Positions 1 through 13,164 of a DNA stretch of 64,000 bases are shown here, in pieces. The position numbers and the translations under genes were made by a program. This DNA is from Nansenia antarctica (taxonomy: Eukaryota; Chordata; Actinopteri; Argentiniformes; Microstomatidae): contig OZ022339.1 of the NCBI GenBank assembly GCA_963989245.1, positions 15,936,988 to 16,000,987 of the forward strand, read 5' to 3'. The notes under the pieces were generated by a model, which was given only the letters and a program-made list of their open reading frames with translations, did not search any database and had not been told where the DNA came from. Positions within the stretch are counted from its first letter, which is position 1; the number at the start of each line of letters is the position of its first letter.

Positions 1-1499
1 TGATTGGCTGTATGGCTCTGAGTGGCCCTCAGCCCTCCACAACATCGCACCCATCACTCTCTCTCCTCTCCAGCCCCGTTCACGGGGGTTCCTGCCCTCT
101 TGGCTGGCGAACGCACTTGATGTCTATTGAAGAAGCGTGGTGGCGAGCCGTATCTGCGCTCCTGTCAGAGGATCGTTGACAGAGCTAATGCCATTTGCCC
201 TCGCCTCATTTGCCAAGCGGTGACACCTCCAGTCGCTGTGGCCCTCCCGCCTTCCGCCACATTCGTCAAGAGGTGTTTCTGAGCGTCTGTGAATATGGAA
301 GGCAGAGCAAGGAGTACTCTGCTGCGAGAGTACGAGCTCTACGGGTACTGGGGAGGGTCATTACCCTCTGTGATGTCACTGAGGGTCGTTTTCCGTAGGA
401 TCCTTTCTCATATCTTTTCTTTTTCTTTTTCTTTTTTAACCACAGAACGTAGAACATGTGCATTTTCACTGACACTGGTATGGGGCTGAAGATAACGAAA
501 CCGAAATAGTGTATTTTTAAGGTTTCGCTTTTACAGCACTCAGTGCCAGTAATCGAAACCTGGTTCAGTGGTTTTGTTTCTTTTGAATCAGGTATGGTGC
601 TGGAGATAATAAATATGAGTTGAAACATTTTTAAGGTGTCCCTTTAAATGTTTGTATTTTATGATATTGGACATGTGAGACGTTTTACTGTTTTAATGTT
701 CTATAATCTTTGAAGCATGAAATTGATTTGATGATAATGAGAGAGAGATCATAGTTCAAGCTTGTTGCCCAGGGGCACATAACAACCATCTCCCATACAT
801 ACCATTTTCATGGGAATACAGTTATTAGTGGACATATTTTGTATACCATTAAGTATTTCAAAGCTATTGTCAATACGGGTCCATATACTATAGGTTAATA
901 TTGATCAGAGAAGATGAATGCTGTTATTAGTAGTGAAATATCAACTCACTAATAGACTTACTAATTACTAATAGAAGTGTACTAAACCTGTAATTATTCT
1001 AGTAACAGAATTGTATGAGGCCTACTCGTGAAGTAAAAAAAAATCCAATGAATTAATTTAATTTATTTGTATTTTGTCATTCATAAGAAGCATTACCTGA
1101 CACTATCCTAACTATTTAGATGTGTATGGTCAACATGACAACAACTATCAGTTGTGTGTACTTCTCACAGGCACCCTGTGGTTGTCTGAGTGCACAGCAA
1201 ATGACAACAGACACTAAATCAATGTTTAATGATTAACAATTAACAAAGCAGATTTATTCTACCATTGACTTTCAGTCATTCTGTTGCTCAACATCATTTG
1301 TGAGTCATAGATAGTTAGATACATTGTACCAGCTTTTGTTTGAATAAGTTGCGGTAGAATTGGACATGTTCAGACGATGCCTACGACACTGTTGGTGCCT
1401 GGTGAACTGCTCCTGTATGTGGCCCTGCCCTAACAGATGTTACATAGTGTGTGCCCAAGTGGGATAAGGGCTTAAATATATGTACTGTATATACAGTAC
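1..1499. other. non-coding, no gene seen
   Basis: The first 400 bases are moderately GC-rich and the rest is AT-rich. I see no exon with consistent splice sites, no RNA gene and no clear repeat. Short open frames here carry no recognisable domain. Confidence 0.5.
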
Positions 1500-1605
1500 A
1501 CCACACACACCACACAGTACACCACACACACACACACACACACATTCACAGACACCCACGCACACATGCAGGCGCACTCAGACACAATCACACACTTAGA
1601 CACAG

Positions 1606-1642
<37 letters not shown>
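1500..1642. repeat. (CA)n compound microsatellite
   Basis: CA runs are interrupted by a segment resembling one unit of the larger array at 4567-4910 (catgcaggcgca followed by cagacacaatcacac). The two loci therefore share a higher-order unit and not only the dinucleotide. Confidence 0.9.
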
Positions 1643-1644
<2 letters not shown>

Positions 1645-2018
1645 GTCCCCCTGTCCATTGATTGCTGTAGTCATTGGCTTCTGTCACTTGGCTCATTGTC
1701 TCCATCTTTATGGTTGGAGGCAGGTGTGTTACTGTCTAGACATCGCCCTCGGGCCAGATTCTGTTTCTCCGCTGTTCCTCCACTTCAGAAGGACGCTCAG
1801 GCTCAGAAACACCTCTCACTCCCAACAGGGAGGTGGGGGTGACAGATAGCACAGTTTCTATGGCTGATTATAGATGCATTGTAATGATATATCAAGTCAT
1901 AACAAGTAAACAAACCAAAGAAACAAATGAGATAATGGCATATCTACGTTGAAGTACGCAAAGAAGCCAAAATAGAGATTGGGTGAGGAAAGATGAACAT
2001 GCAGGGTCAATTGCAACC

Positions 2019-2450
2019 ATTTTACATTACATTTACATTTACATTTTGGCATTTAGCAGACGCCTTATTCCAAAGCGACTTACAATCGATACATTTGACT
2101 AAGCAAGTGAATCATCAATTCACCAGTCGTAGCAGGAAGAGTTATCTTGCTCAGGCCATTGGCAGTCGTTGTGATAGTGTCTTTTAATAGACACTGGAGA
2201 AACAGTACAAGGGGGGGAAGTAGAAATCTTAGGAGACACGGTATAGGGGAAAGCAGGTGTCTCAGGAGACGCAGTGCTGGGGGGTAGTAGATGTCTCAGG
2301 AGGAGCAGTTAAGATGTAACCTGAAGAGATGGGTCTTCAGTCTCCGACGGAAGATGGGGAGTGACTCTGCAGTTCTGACAGCCGTGGGAGCCGCAGCAGA
2401 CGAGTTGTTCCCCGGCAGAAGTTGGGTGACTTTTTGGTTGCAAGTGAATT
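2019..2450 (-). mobile_element. LINE 3' end, copy 1
   Basis: The plus strand reads ttggcatttagcagacgcc, then an 'ccaaagcgacttacaatcg' segment, then tracts such as gtctcaggag. The same sequence recurs inverted at 36880-37300 and 54467-54735. In those copies the sense strand encodes a degenerate LINE C-terminus (residues like RLKTHLLRL) followed by this tail. This copy is therefore the antisense 3' end of a non-LTR retrotransposon. The clade is not determined. Confidence 0.7.
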
Positions 2451-2460
2451 AAATGTTGCA

Positions 2461-2718
2461 GGGGGCGGCTGTGGCGCAGGAGGTAGAGCCGGCGTCTAAT
2501 GATCGCAAGGTTGGCAGATCGGCGGTTCGAGCCCCGGCTGGCCACATGTCGATGTGTCCTTGGGCAAGACACTGAACCCCAAATTGCTCCCAATGAGCGG
2601 GCCGGCGCCTTGCATGGTGGCTTGCCGCCATTGGTGTGTAAATGTGTGTGTGAATGGGTGAATGAGAGGCCGTTGTAAAGCGCTTTGGATAAAGGCGCTA
2701 TATAAGTGCAGTCCATTA
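2461..2718 (+). mobile_element. tRNA-derived SINE, family A, copy 1
   Basis: The head has an A-box-like segment (tggcgcaggaggtagagc) and a B-box-like segment (ggttcgagccc), which together form an RNA polymerase III promoter. The tail ends gcgctttggataaaggcgc then tatataag. It is nearly identical to the copy at 5303-5549 and to the inverted fragment at 35043-35167, so the family is dispersed. Confidence 0.85.
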
Positions 2719-3058
2719 TGCAGCTGATGGACATCACCCGTTGTTCTCCCCATGATGTCCCGCCTCCCTAGATTGACCAACCAGGTGTAAGTGCTAATCG
2801 ACAAGTCAGATCGTTGCGATACGGCTCGCAGTGTCTAGGTGGAATAAGGATAATCTCTTAACAGGTAAAGCTGAATTTCACCTCAGTGTTCTAATTTCTC
2901 ATGTTTTTAATCGTTCTTTGTTTTTACTCCTTTTTACTCCAGGTGTATTCGCCAAATGCCGCTACGTCTACTATGGGAAGCATTCGGAAGGCAACCGATT
3001 CATCCGCAACGACCAGCTCTGATGGACAGACTGACAGGCATGCAGATACTGTTCAGAC

Positions 3059-3480
3059 AGACAGACACATTTTTTTTTTTTTTTTATTAGTTTTTCAGAT
3101 TTTATCCCTTTTTCACCCAATTTGGTATCCAATTGAACCCAACCTAGCATCCAATTATCCCCTGCCTATTGCGTAGGATCCGCCGCACGACCCCGTGGCC
3201 GGCAGCCCCAGAGGAGATCGCCAGGCAGACTAGCTGACTGGCTCCTCGAGCCCAGCACCGTTATTCCGGCACCCCGGGGGCGGTGTTGCACGACGGATCC
3301 TTGTCCGGAAATAGTCCTATACCGCCCTCTGGAGCGGCCGCTCAATATGCCGCTCCCTGTGTGCCTCGGCCATATCCGGGTCTGGCGAGACCGGGATTCG
3401 ATCCCAGTCCCCGGTGGGCAGCTTGCACTAGTGGCTAGTGCTTAGACCGCTACGCCACCGCGGGGCCAGACAGACACATT
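3059..3480 (-). mobile_element. tRNA-derived SINE, family B, with 13-bp target-site duplication
   Basis: The insert spans 3072-3467 and is flanked by the perfect direct repeat agacagacacatt (3059-3071 and 3468-3480). On the minus strand it starts with a tRNA-like head carrying an A-box-like segment (tggcgtagcggtctaagc) and a B box (gatcgaatcccg). It ends in a poly(A) tail, seen as the T run at 3070-3087. A tRNA head, a poly(A) tail and a target-site duplication together indicate L1-type retroposition. Confidence 0.93.
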
Positions 3481-4566
3481 ATTATTAATTAATTAATGAA
3501 TACATAAAATGTTTTTAGAATAATTTGTAATTATTATAAAAGTGTTTCCAGAGTGGCTTGGCGAACTGATGTGGTATTGCTGTTGTCCACTGAGGTCTTG
3601 TCATACCAGAAATGAATCAACCATAAAGTGTTTCAACCATCTATCTGATATCTGAGGTTAGTCATGGTGGTATTTGTAGGATAGAGGCATAGATAGATTA
3701 GAGTACATTCATTAAGGGTACATTCATTAAGTAGTAATACAAGTAAGTAATACGTTATACACCAATAATTCTGGTGTCTGATGTAAAAACAAGCAAATAC
3801 AATGTCCCAGTTGTGCAACCACTATGCAACAATTCATTCATTCATTCATTCATTCATATTTCCAATTGCAAATGATATTGCATTATTTCACATCAGGGTT
3901 AGTTTTCAAAGCATTTATAAAGCATCATAGTAATAACTGGCCCCTGATTGCAAGCTCCCTAAACCTGTAAATGGTTTACAATTGAACAATAAACTGATTA
4001 TAAGTGATGTATGAACTAATTACAAACCATTTATAAACCCTGTTACAAATGGGACCTTAATGGTAAAAGTGTTAGTGATACTTCATACTTCATCTTCACT
4101 GGATGGCCTGGTTAAGTAAAGGTTTCATTCAATACAAAATATATATTTCGTGAGCTTAGAATGATAAGGTTCTATCTCCGTTTAGGGCAGTTCAGAGATA
4201 TTGAGCGTCAACGTTTTTACATTCCATTATGTTTTGTGAGATGGAACCTTTGTATTTTATGAATTACTAACTCAAAAATGTCAACATTTTAAAAATAACA
4301 CCACACAGGCATTAATAAACACCTAATGGATCAGATTATGTAAAAAACTAAATGTTTACAAAAATGGAGATAGAACCTTATAAATCTAACGTCACGATAT
4401 GTTAATACCCCCATTGTCACTGTATCGTTCCTAACCAGCCAACCCCTGAGCTCCAGTGCTCTACTGGACCTGCTGCCTCTCCTGGCAGCCCCACGCCCAG
4501 GCCACAGAGTGGCTCTGACACTCACGTTGACATGATTGCCTCTAAGCAGTAGGTGTCTCTCCTCTG
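3481..4566. other. AT-rich non-coding DNA
   Basis: Only a short (ATTC)n run near 3831-3857 stands out. No exon, RNA gene or dispersed repeat is recognised in this stretch. Confidence 0.5.
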
Positions 4567-4910
4567 CACACACACACACACACACACACTCACATGCAGG
4601 CGCACACAGACACAATCACACACTCAGACACAGTCACACACACACACACACACTCACATTCACAGACACACACACACATGCAGGCGCACACAGACACAAT
4701 CACATACTCAGACACAGTCACACACACACACACATTAACAGACACACACACACACACACACACACATTAACAGACACACACACACACATGCAGGCGCACA
4801 CAGACACAATCACACAGTCACACACACACACACATTCACAGACACACATGCACATATGCAGGCACACACAGACACAATCACACACTCAGACACAGTCACA
4901 CACACACACC
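4567..4910. repeat. CA-rich higher-order tandem array
   Basis: About four units of roughly 70-110 bp each combine a CA run with catgcaggcgcacacagac, cacaatcacacactcagac and acagtcacac. The unit structure shows unequal exchange or slippage of a composite block, beyond simple dinucleotide expansion. Confidence 0.85.
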
Positions 4911-5050
4911 GTTGCCCCAGTGACAGACAGACCTACTCAAGCGCCTGCGCTGACAAGCCATGGCTGCAGTGATGGATCACCTGTCCCCTCCCACCACTCA
5001 CCAGGGGTGAAGGGTCACACCTGAGGCCTCGCCGGGCCAACACAGAGCTG

Positions 5051-5284
<234 letters not shown>

Positions 5285-5302
5285 TGTGCAAGTGCATGCA
5301 CA

Positions 5303-5549
5303 GGGGCAGCTGTGGCGCAGGAGGTAGAGCTGCCGTCTAATGATCGCAAGGTTGGCAGATCGGCGGTTCAAGCCCCGGCTGGCCACATGTCGAAGTGTCC
5401 TTGGGCAAGACACAGAACCCCAAATTGCTCCCAGTGAGCAGGCCGGCTACTTGCATGGTAGCTTGCCGCCATTGGTGTGTGAATGTGTGTGTGAATGGGT
5501 GAATGAGAGGCCGTTGTAAAGCGCTTTGGATAAAGGCGCTATATACGTT
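5303..5549 (+). mobile_element. tRNA-derived SINE, family A, copy 2
   Basis: It begins ggggcagctgtggcgcagg and carries the B-box-like ggttcaagccc. It ends in the family tail gcgctttggataaaggcgc. It matches the copy at 2461-2718 over its length with scattered substitutions. It sits just after the long GT microsatellite. Confidence 0.85.
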
Positions 5550-6428
5550 TTATGTGTTACAGTACTAGAGTATTGTAGGTCTTATGTTCACCTAGTGGCA
5601 TGACCATGCTGTATCATCTCAACGAAAGTAACAATTGAACAATTGATATACAGTATGACATGTTCATTTTGATAATGCACATTCAACAACGCTGGACAGA
5701 TTTATACTATATATACGATATATCAAATGTGAAGTTTTGTGGTGAATGTGGTGAGTTATTCCAGGACAATGACTTGACTAACATGGCAATATGAAAGTAG
5801 TGTTCATGAAGAACCACACGCTTGATAACCAAATACACATTTCAACTGTATCTCATACTTACTTACAACTTCATTCCAATGAAACTCAGTCTTATCAGTA
5901 TTAATATAATAATAATAATAATAATATTGTGTATGATTCTGTACTAATGTAGTGTAGAAATATTAAGTTCAAAGTGTTGGCATTATGAGTTATGTTTTAA
6001 TATTTCTACCTAAAGGGCCTTATGAAGGAATTAGCTTGCATACAGTATGTGACAGGGTCTGGTGAAAAAGTCCTCAAGTAGGGCAATGTCATTTTTCTGT
6101 TTTTTTTCTCCAGATTATGAAAGTGTAGATTATAAGCTTTCAAAGGATGTGTCATACATTGAAATCTGAAAATAATTGAAGATATGCTTATTTGAATGTT
6201 GGTATCCCTCAAACCAAATCATGTGTTGAGTGTCATATTGAATGTGTTCAATGTAGTGTCGTTATCTGCTATTTTGAAATGATGCTCTTCTAGTTGATTC
6301 CAAGTGTTTGTATTACATTTTAAAGTTAATTTGACTCCCGATTAAAAAACGTATTCACTTAAGCACTGGAAATGGATGTCATTATTCAAATACCTGATCA
6401 TGTGACCTGACCCGGATAAACCCAAGAC

Positions 6429-6430
<2 letters not shown>
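5550..6430. other. AT-rich non-coding DNA
   Basis: There is a short (AAT)n run near 5907-5926. I see no gene, RNA or named repeat in the remainder. Confidence 0.5.
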
Positions 6431-6463
<33 letters not shown>

Positions 6464-6533
6464 CCACCTGCACTCATACACGTGCGTGTGTGCGTATGAG
6501 TGCAGGTGGTTGTGTGTGTGCGTGTGCACGTGC

Positions 6534-6580
<47 letters not shown>
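6431..6580. repeat. CA...GT inverted repeat
   Basis: A CA run is followed by caaccacctgcactcatac (6461-6479), a short spacer, then its exact reverse complement (6494-6512) and a GT run ending near 6580. The unique 19-bp arms plus the flanking CA/GT tracts could form one long hairpin. Confidence 0.85.
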
Positions 6581-6582
<2 letters not shown>

Positions 6583-7140
6583 TATTTGTGCCACTTCCTC
6601 GTCCAGGACCATGCACCACTAACTATTTCTCCTGACACGCCGTTCGGTCGCCTGGTCACTAGTGCCAGCGTTTCAGAATGACATGGCGGTTTATCTGGTC
6701 TGTGTTTTGATAATGTTCACAGGAAGTCAGGGCTGACAGCTGGAGGAGGCAGGAAGAGGAGAGCCACAACAAGTCTTCGTCCCTCCCCCCTCCCCTCCCC
6801 TCCCCCCTCCCCTCCCCTCCCCCTTCCCCCGACACAAAATGTCATCCTTCCCCCGGCTGCCGCTCGCGCCCCAACCATCCCGCTGAAAAGAGCAGACATT
6901 TAAAACTTTGTGACATGTGTCACAGGCGCTGCCATTGAGCCGGCGCCACTGACAGAGCTGGAGCTGACAGTCCCCCAGCCGCCGGCGCTGGCTCGGGGAC
7001 ACACCGAGTTCGGTGCGTGTCACTTCTTATCCTCCTTATCCACTTCTGGAGTATCCAGAGCAGCCACCGAACAACACAGAGTGCATTATGGGATGGGCAG
7101 GCATTGTGGCAGCGGGGTAGACATGCCTGACATTGCACTG

Positions 7141-7176
<36 letters not shown>

Positions 7177-7406
7177 CTTTTTCTTCATCTTTTCTGTGCA
7201 TGGTGAGGGAAGACAGACTGGCATCATGGCAGACTCATTAAGGTGTGTGTACTGCAGAACAGCCTGTAGGCTCTGCCCTGGGCTGACCCTTGACCCTGAG
7301 CTGCAGGGCTGCTTGGGAAGATCCTGGGTTGCTGCCTCATCAGAGAGGATCACTGGCATTCTGCTACACTGGCCCTGGAGACCATCATATCAGTATATAT
7401 ACTGTA
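6581..7406. other. non-coding, GC-rich patch with C-rich tract and (GT)17
   Basis: 6780-6835 is an almost pure C/T tract and 6900-7030 is GC-rich. 7141-7175 is a GT microsatellite. No exon with good splice sites was found on either strand. Confidence 0.5.
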
Positions 7407-7407
7407 T

Positions 7408-7441
<34 letters not shown>

Positions 7442-7529
7442 GAGAGAGAGAGAGAGATAGAGAAAGAGTCTGAGAGAGAGAGATAGAGAGAGAGAGATTG
7501 AGACAGAGAGACAGGTAACTTATATACAG

Positions 7530-7579
<50 letters not shown>

Positions 7580-7580
7580 T

Positions 7581-7645
<65 letters not shown>
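7407..7645. repeat. compound (AT)n-(GA)n-(GT)n microsatellite
   Basis: The order is AT run 7407-7440, GA-rich 7441-7513, then GT 7536-7645 with two GGGTGT interruptions. Confidence 0.95.
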
Positions 7646-7646
<1 letters not shown>

Positions 7647-7899
7647 GGAGCGAATGGAAACAGGAGCAGATTGGGACAGTGTATAATGTGGATCTTTGAG
7701 GTATGTTTCCTCACTGGACAGTAGTAATCTAGTAGTCTCTGGTTGCATGCTAATATTGGTTATTATTATTTATCATAAAAATTAAGATTGGAAAACTGTT
7801 TTGTTTTCATGTTGATTTTGATCATTAATAGTGTACATAGCCTTTATTTATGTAAACCAGCTCTTTTCCCTTCTTGTTTTTTTTGTTGTTTTTCTTTCC

Positions 7900-7987
7900 T
7901 AGCACCAGGGGAGCCCCCCCTTCCAAATGTCGTTGTTTGGTACCTGTACTATAGCAATGACAATAAAGACCATTCATTCATTCATTA
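7900..7987 (+). mobile_element. possible LINE 3' tail
   Basis: The segment ends gcaatgacaataaagacc and is followed by cattcattcattcatt. A TGACAATAAAG end followed by a short tandem tail is typical of fish non-LTR 3' ends, but no coding remnant is adjacent. The call is tentative. Confidence 0.35.
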
Positions 7988-8735
7988 ATCTAATCTTTCT
8001 CAGCAATATCAATAGTACAGAGAGGGAGTGTGTGTATGTGTGGTGTGTTTGTGATGACGTCATGTTGTTAGGTTGTGCTGTTGATGACTCTATTGCCAGC
8101 TAGCTAGCTTAGCACAGTCATGCTTTCTAAACCCTCAGAGATGTTTGGAGAGAACTCCCGGCTGCTTTAAAGGTGATTTAGGATTAGGTTTAGGCTTTTA
8201 GATTTTTCTGTGGTTCAGAGCACGCATACATTTAGACTTTATCTCAATTGAAATGGACCTCACTCTATAGATTATAGAATATAAACCACTTTATTTTAAG
8301 ACATACAATACTATATTTTATTTACTATTTATTTTAATAATAATTATTATTATTATTATGTATAACTAGTTTGATCTGGGAATGTTATTTACACATTATT
8401 TATTATGTCATTACAGTTTCACCATATAAGATGATGCATGTTTGAGGTCCATAATACAATTAATATCATTGACAGAATAGAATGGTCATTTGTGTAACTG
8501 CAGTACTAGTAGGCTTTTTAATGGTTAACAGTGTGTTGAGCTTCCATCCTATAAGAACTGTAACATGCTCTGAGCTCTATCTTATCACCACTGCACCCTT
8601 CACACCGTGTCTCCCCTAAAGGCCCAGCAGAGAGTGACTGGCTGTCACCCAGACTCAGACCAAATCAGCCCTCGTCATCAGATATCAGGAGTCTGCCTTT
8701 GAGTGATTGACACAAGCAAATGCAAATTTACACAA
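7988..8735. other. AT-rich non-coding DNA
   Basis: I see no gene or clear repeat in this stretch apart from a short ATT-rich run near 8335-8360. Confidence 0.45.
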
Positions 8736-8915
8736 AGAGAGAGAGAGAGACTGAGAGACAGAGAGAGAGAGTCTGAGAGAGAGAGAGAGAGACTGAGAGA
8801 GAGAGAGACAGGGAGAGTCTGAGAGAGAGAGAGAGAGAGAGACTGAGAGAGAGAGAGGGTCTGAGAGAGAGAGAGACATAGAGAGAGAGTCTGAGAGAGA
8901 GAGAGAGACAGAGAG

Positions 8916-8951
<36 letters not shown>

Positions 8952-8961
8952 AGACAGAGAG
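8736..8961. repeat. (GA)n-rich microsatellite with gactgagaga variants
   Basis: GA repeats are interrupted by regular gtctgagaga and gactgagaga blocks. It abuts the Tx1-like LINE portion that begins near 8962. Confidence 0.92.
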
Positions 8962-10499
8962 ACAGGTAACTTCAACAAAGCTGTGAACGACCTGAGAGAC
9001 AAGGCAAGAAGGGCTTTTTACGCTCAAATTATTGGACTCTGTTAGAACCCATTTCCCTCTATGGTTGAGAGGTCTGGGGTCCACTTGCCAACCAAGATTT
9101 TACAAAAAAGCACAAACATCAAATTGAGACTCCATATCCAACTGAAAACACCAAAGAACGCATGCAGAGCCGAATTAGGACGATACCCACTAACCACTAA
9201 TCATACAAATTCAAAACATTTACATTTTATTTTATTATTATCTAAAAGAAAGTGACCCTGACACGCTCCACAACAAAGCACTTACCTACAGAGAGACTCT
9301 AAGGAGATGCCCCCTCAGCCAGCTGGTTCTGGGACTCTCAAGCAGAGCCACCAGACAGAAACCCTATAAGATTATAAATGATAATTTCTTAAATTATAAG
9401 AAAACAAAAAGAAAAATGATCTGACACATTAGCAAGAATCAACCAAAAACCAGAGCAAATTGGAATGCTATTTGGCCCTAAACAGAGAATACACAGTGGC
9501 AGAATACCTGAGTACTGTGACTGATCCAAAACTAAGGAAATCCCTGACTATTTACAGACTCAGTGAACACAGCCTCGCCATCTGATCACTGACCCTGCTT
9601 TTAAAATAACTTCCCCCTGGTCCCTGCTGTTTTATATACTCTATATATTGTGATGTTTTATATATTAGGATGTTTTTAAAATGGACTCTTGTTGTTTATT
9701 GTACTCATGTTTTATATTGTATATACTGTGTTGTACAGACTTCCCTCTGTTTTGCCTCTTGGCCAGATCGTCATTGCAAGTGAGAATTGGTTCTCAATTG
9801 ACCTATCCGGTTAAATAAAAACTAAAAACTAAAAAGAATCCTTGACTATGTACAGACTCAGCGAACACAGCCTCGCCATCGAGAGAGGCCGCCACAGGCA
9901 GACTTAGCTCCCAAAAAAAACAGACTGTGCACCCACTGCACACAAAACAAGGTGGAAACAGAGCTGCACTTTTTAACCACCTGCCAGCTGTACAAAGACA
10001 TCAGAGACACATACTTCCCACTGATCACAAACCCCCAAACAGACTTTAAACACTCGACCAATGTCAGAAAACTGCCATATCTGCTGGGTGAAGTACAACA
10101 ATGTGCAAACACAGCAGCCAGATGTGTTAGCTGTTGTGACAGTAAAAGGACGTCCAACGGGATAAAACCACCATAAAACTGTCAATAAGTGTAATCATTT
10201 GTGATTTTACATTTCGAGATGTACGTTTAAGTCGTCTGTGTCTGATTGCTTTCCGTGTTCCTTGTCCTTGTCTTTATCTCTCCCTTTACCCGGGCTGCGC
10301 CCCGGGCCGATGTAAAAGTTGGATGGGGGGCGCATTATAAATAAAATTAACATAACATAACATAACATTTATTTATTCTAGTATACCTTCAATTGTATGT
10401 ACATTATATTCTTTTAGTTTTTTTGTTTTTATCTTCACACACTTTGGCAATTGTATGTATGTTTTCCATGCCAATAAAGCCCTTTAAATTGAAAATGTA
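8962..10499 (+). mobile_element. Tx1-like L1 LINE, 3' portion of ORF2
   Basis: Plus-strand pieces translate to a degenerate ORF2 C-terminus. Near 8970 they read like NFNKAVNDLRDKARRAF. Near 9945 they read VETELHFLTTCQLYKDIRDT, and near 10075 LPYLLGEVQQCANTAARCV. Frameshifts and stops make it non-functional. A separate element is nested at 9583-9836. The 3' end (aataaagccctttaaattg) runs directly into a long GA microsatellite, and the 5' edge also abuts GA repeats. Tx1-clade elements that target microsatellites are known in fish, which fits, but the clade call is inference. Confidence 0.7.
9583..9836 (+). mobile_element. non-LTR retroelement tail inserted in the LINE, with 44-bp duplication
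   Basis: The insert ends with a motif reading ggccagatcgtcattgcaag, then ttctcaattgacctatccgg and ttaaataaaaac. This resembles the common fish retroelement 3' tail of the 'GTTAAATAAA' type. It is flanked by direct copies of 44 bases of LINE sequence (9539-9582 and 9837-9880) that differ at three positions. The duplication is unusually long for a target-site duplication. Confidence 0.7.
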
Positions 10500-10607
<108 letters not shown>

Positions 10608-10692
10608 ACGTATATATGACTGACAGTTGGACACTGATAGCAGACGAGTTAACAGGCCCAAGGATGGTCCTTTAGCTCTCAAACCCTCCATC

Positions 10693-10697
10693 ATCAG

Positions 10698-10760
<63 letters not shown>
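10693..10760. repeat. (CT)n microsatellite
   Basis: A CT run with one TTT interruption lies about 90 bp after the GA tract, so the pair can fold as an inverted repeat. Confidence 0.93.
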
Positions 10761-11109
10761 CCAGGATATTTCTGCCAAGGCTGACTTTTTTCAAACACTT
10801 CAGCAGAGAGTAAAAAGGGCCTTATTTCCAGGGCCTGTTTCCGATGAGTAGCATTTGTCATTTAGGGGAAGATGAGGTAATTAGATTGTCAGTCTGCTTT
10901 AGACTGAGCTGGCTCTCTGCTAAGAAAGATGGACGGAGTGACACGGGAGCTGACAGCCAGTCGATAATGTGGCAATTAATGTCATAAATAATTCCACTGC
11001 CAATTTCATCAAGATGGACTCGGGTGCATTAAAGGGGAATAGTACTCCGTTATCATTTCCTCTAACGGGGAACGACCCTCCTCTTTCCTGTGACATTATG
11101 AGCACAGCC

Positions 11110-11110
<1 letters not shown>
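10761..11110. other. candidate conserved non-coding element
   Basis: This is repeat-free, mixed-composition sequence with homeodomain-type cores such as gtaattag (10878-10885) and tggcaattaatgtc (10970-10983). It does not translate convincingly in any frame. Its texture resembles vertebrate conserved non-coding elements, but I cannot test conservation. Confidence 0.25.

Positions 11111-11180
<70 letters not shown>
11111..11180. repeat. (CA)n-(CT)n compound microsatellite
   Basis: A CA run of about 28 bases passes directly into a CT run of about 40 bases. Confidence 0.95.

Positions 11181-13164
<1,984 letters not shown>

Noticed and set aside
2461..2718. Possible tRNA gene, because of good A-box and B-box motifs
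   Set aside because: The cloverleaf is not closed, the sequence continues into a SINE tail, and near-identical copies occur at 5303 and 35043.
3380..3467. Possible tRNA gene on the minus strand
   Set aside because: It is the head of a SINE with a 13-bp target-site duplication and a poly(A) tail, not a free tRNA gene.
6910..7206. GC-rich plus-strand frame as a possible first exon
   Set aside because: It ends in the GT repeat, lacks a donor that leads to a second exon, and the antisense frame is equally open.
8685..9084. Ser/Leu-rich minus-strand open frames
   Set aside because: Translation of the GA/CT microsatellite at 8736-8961.
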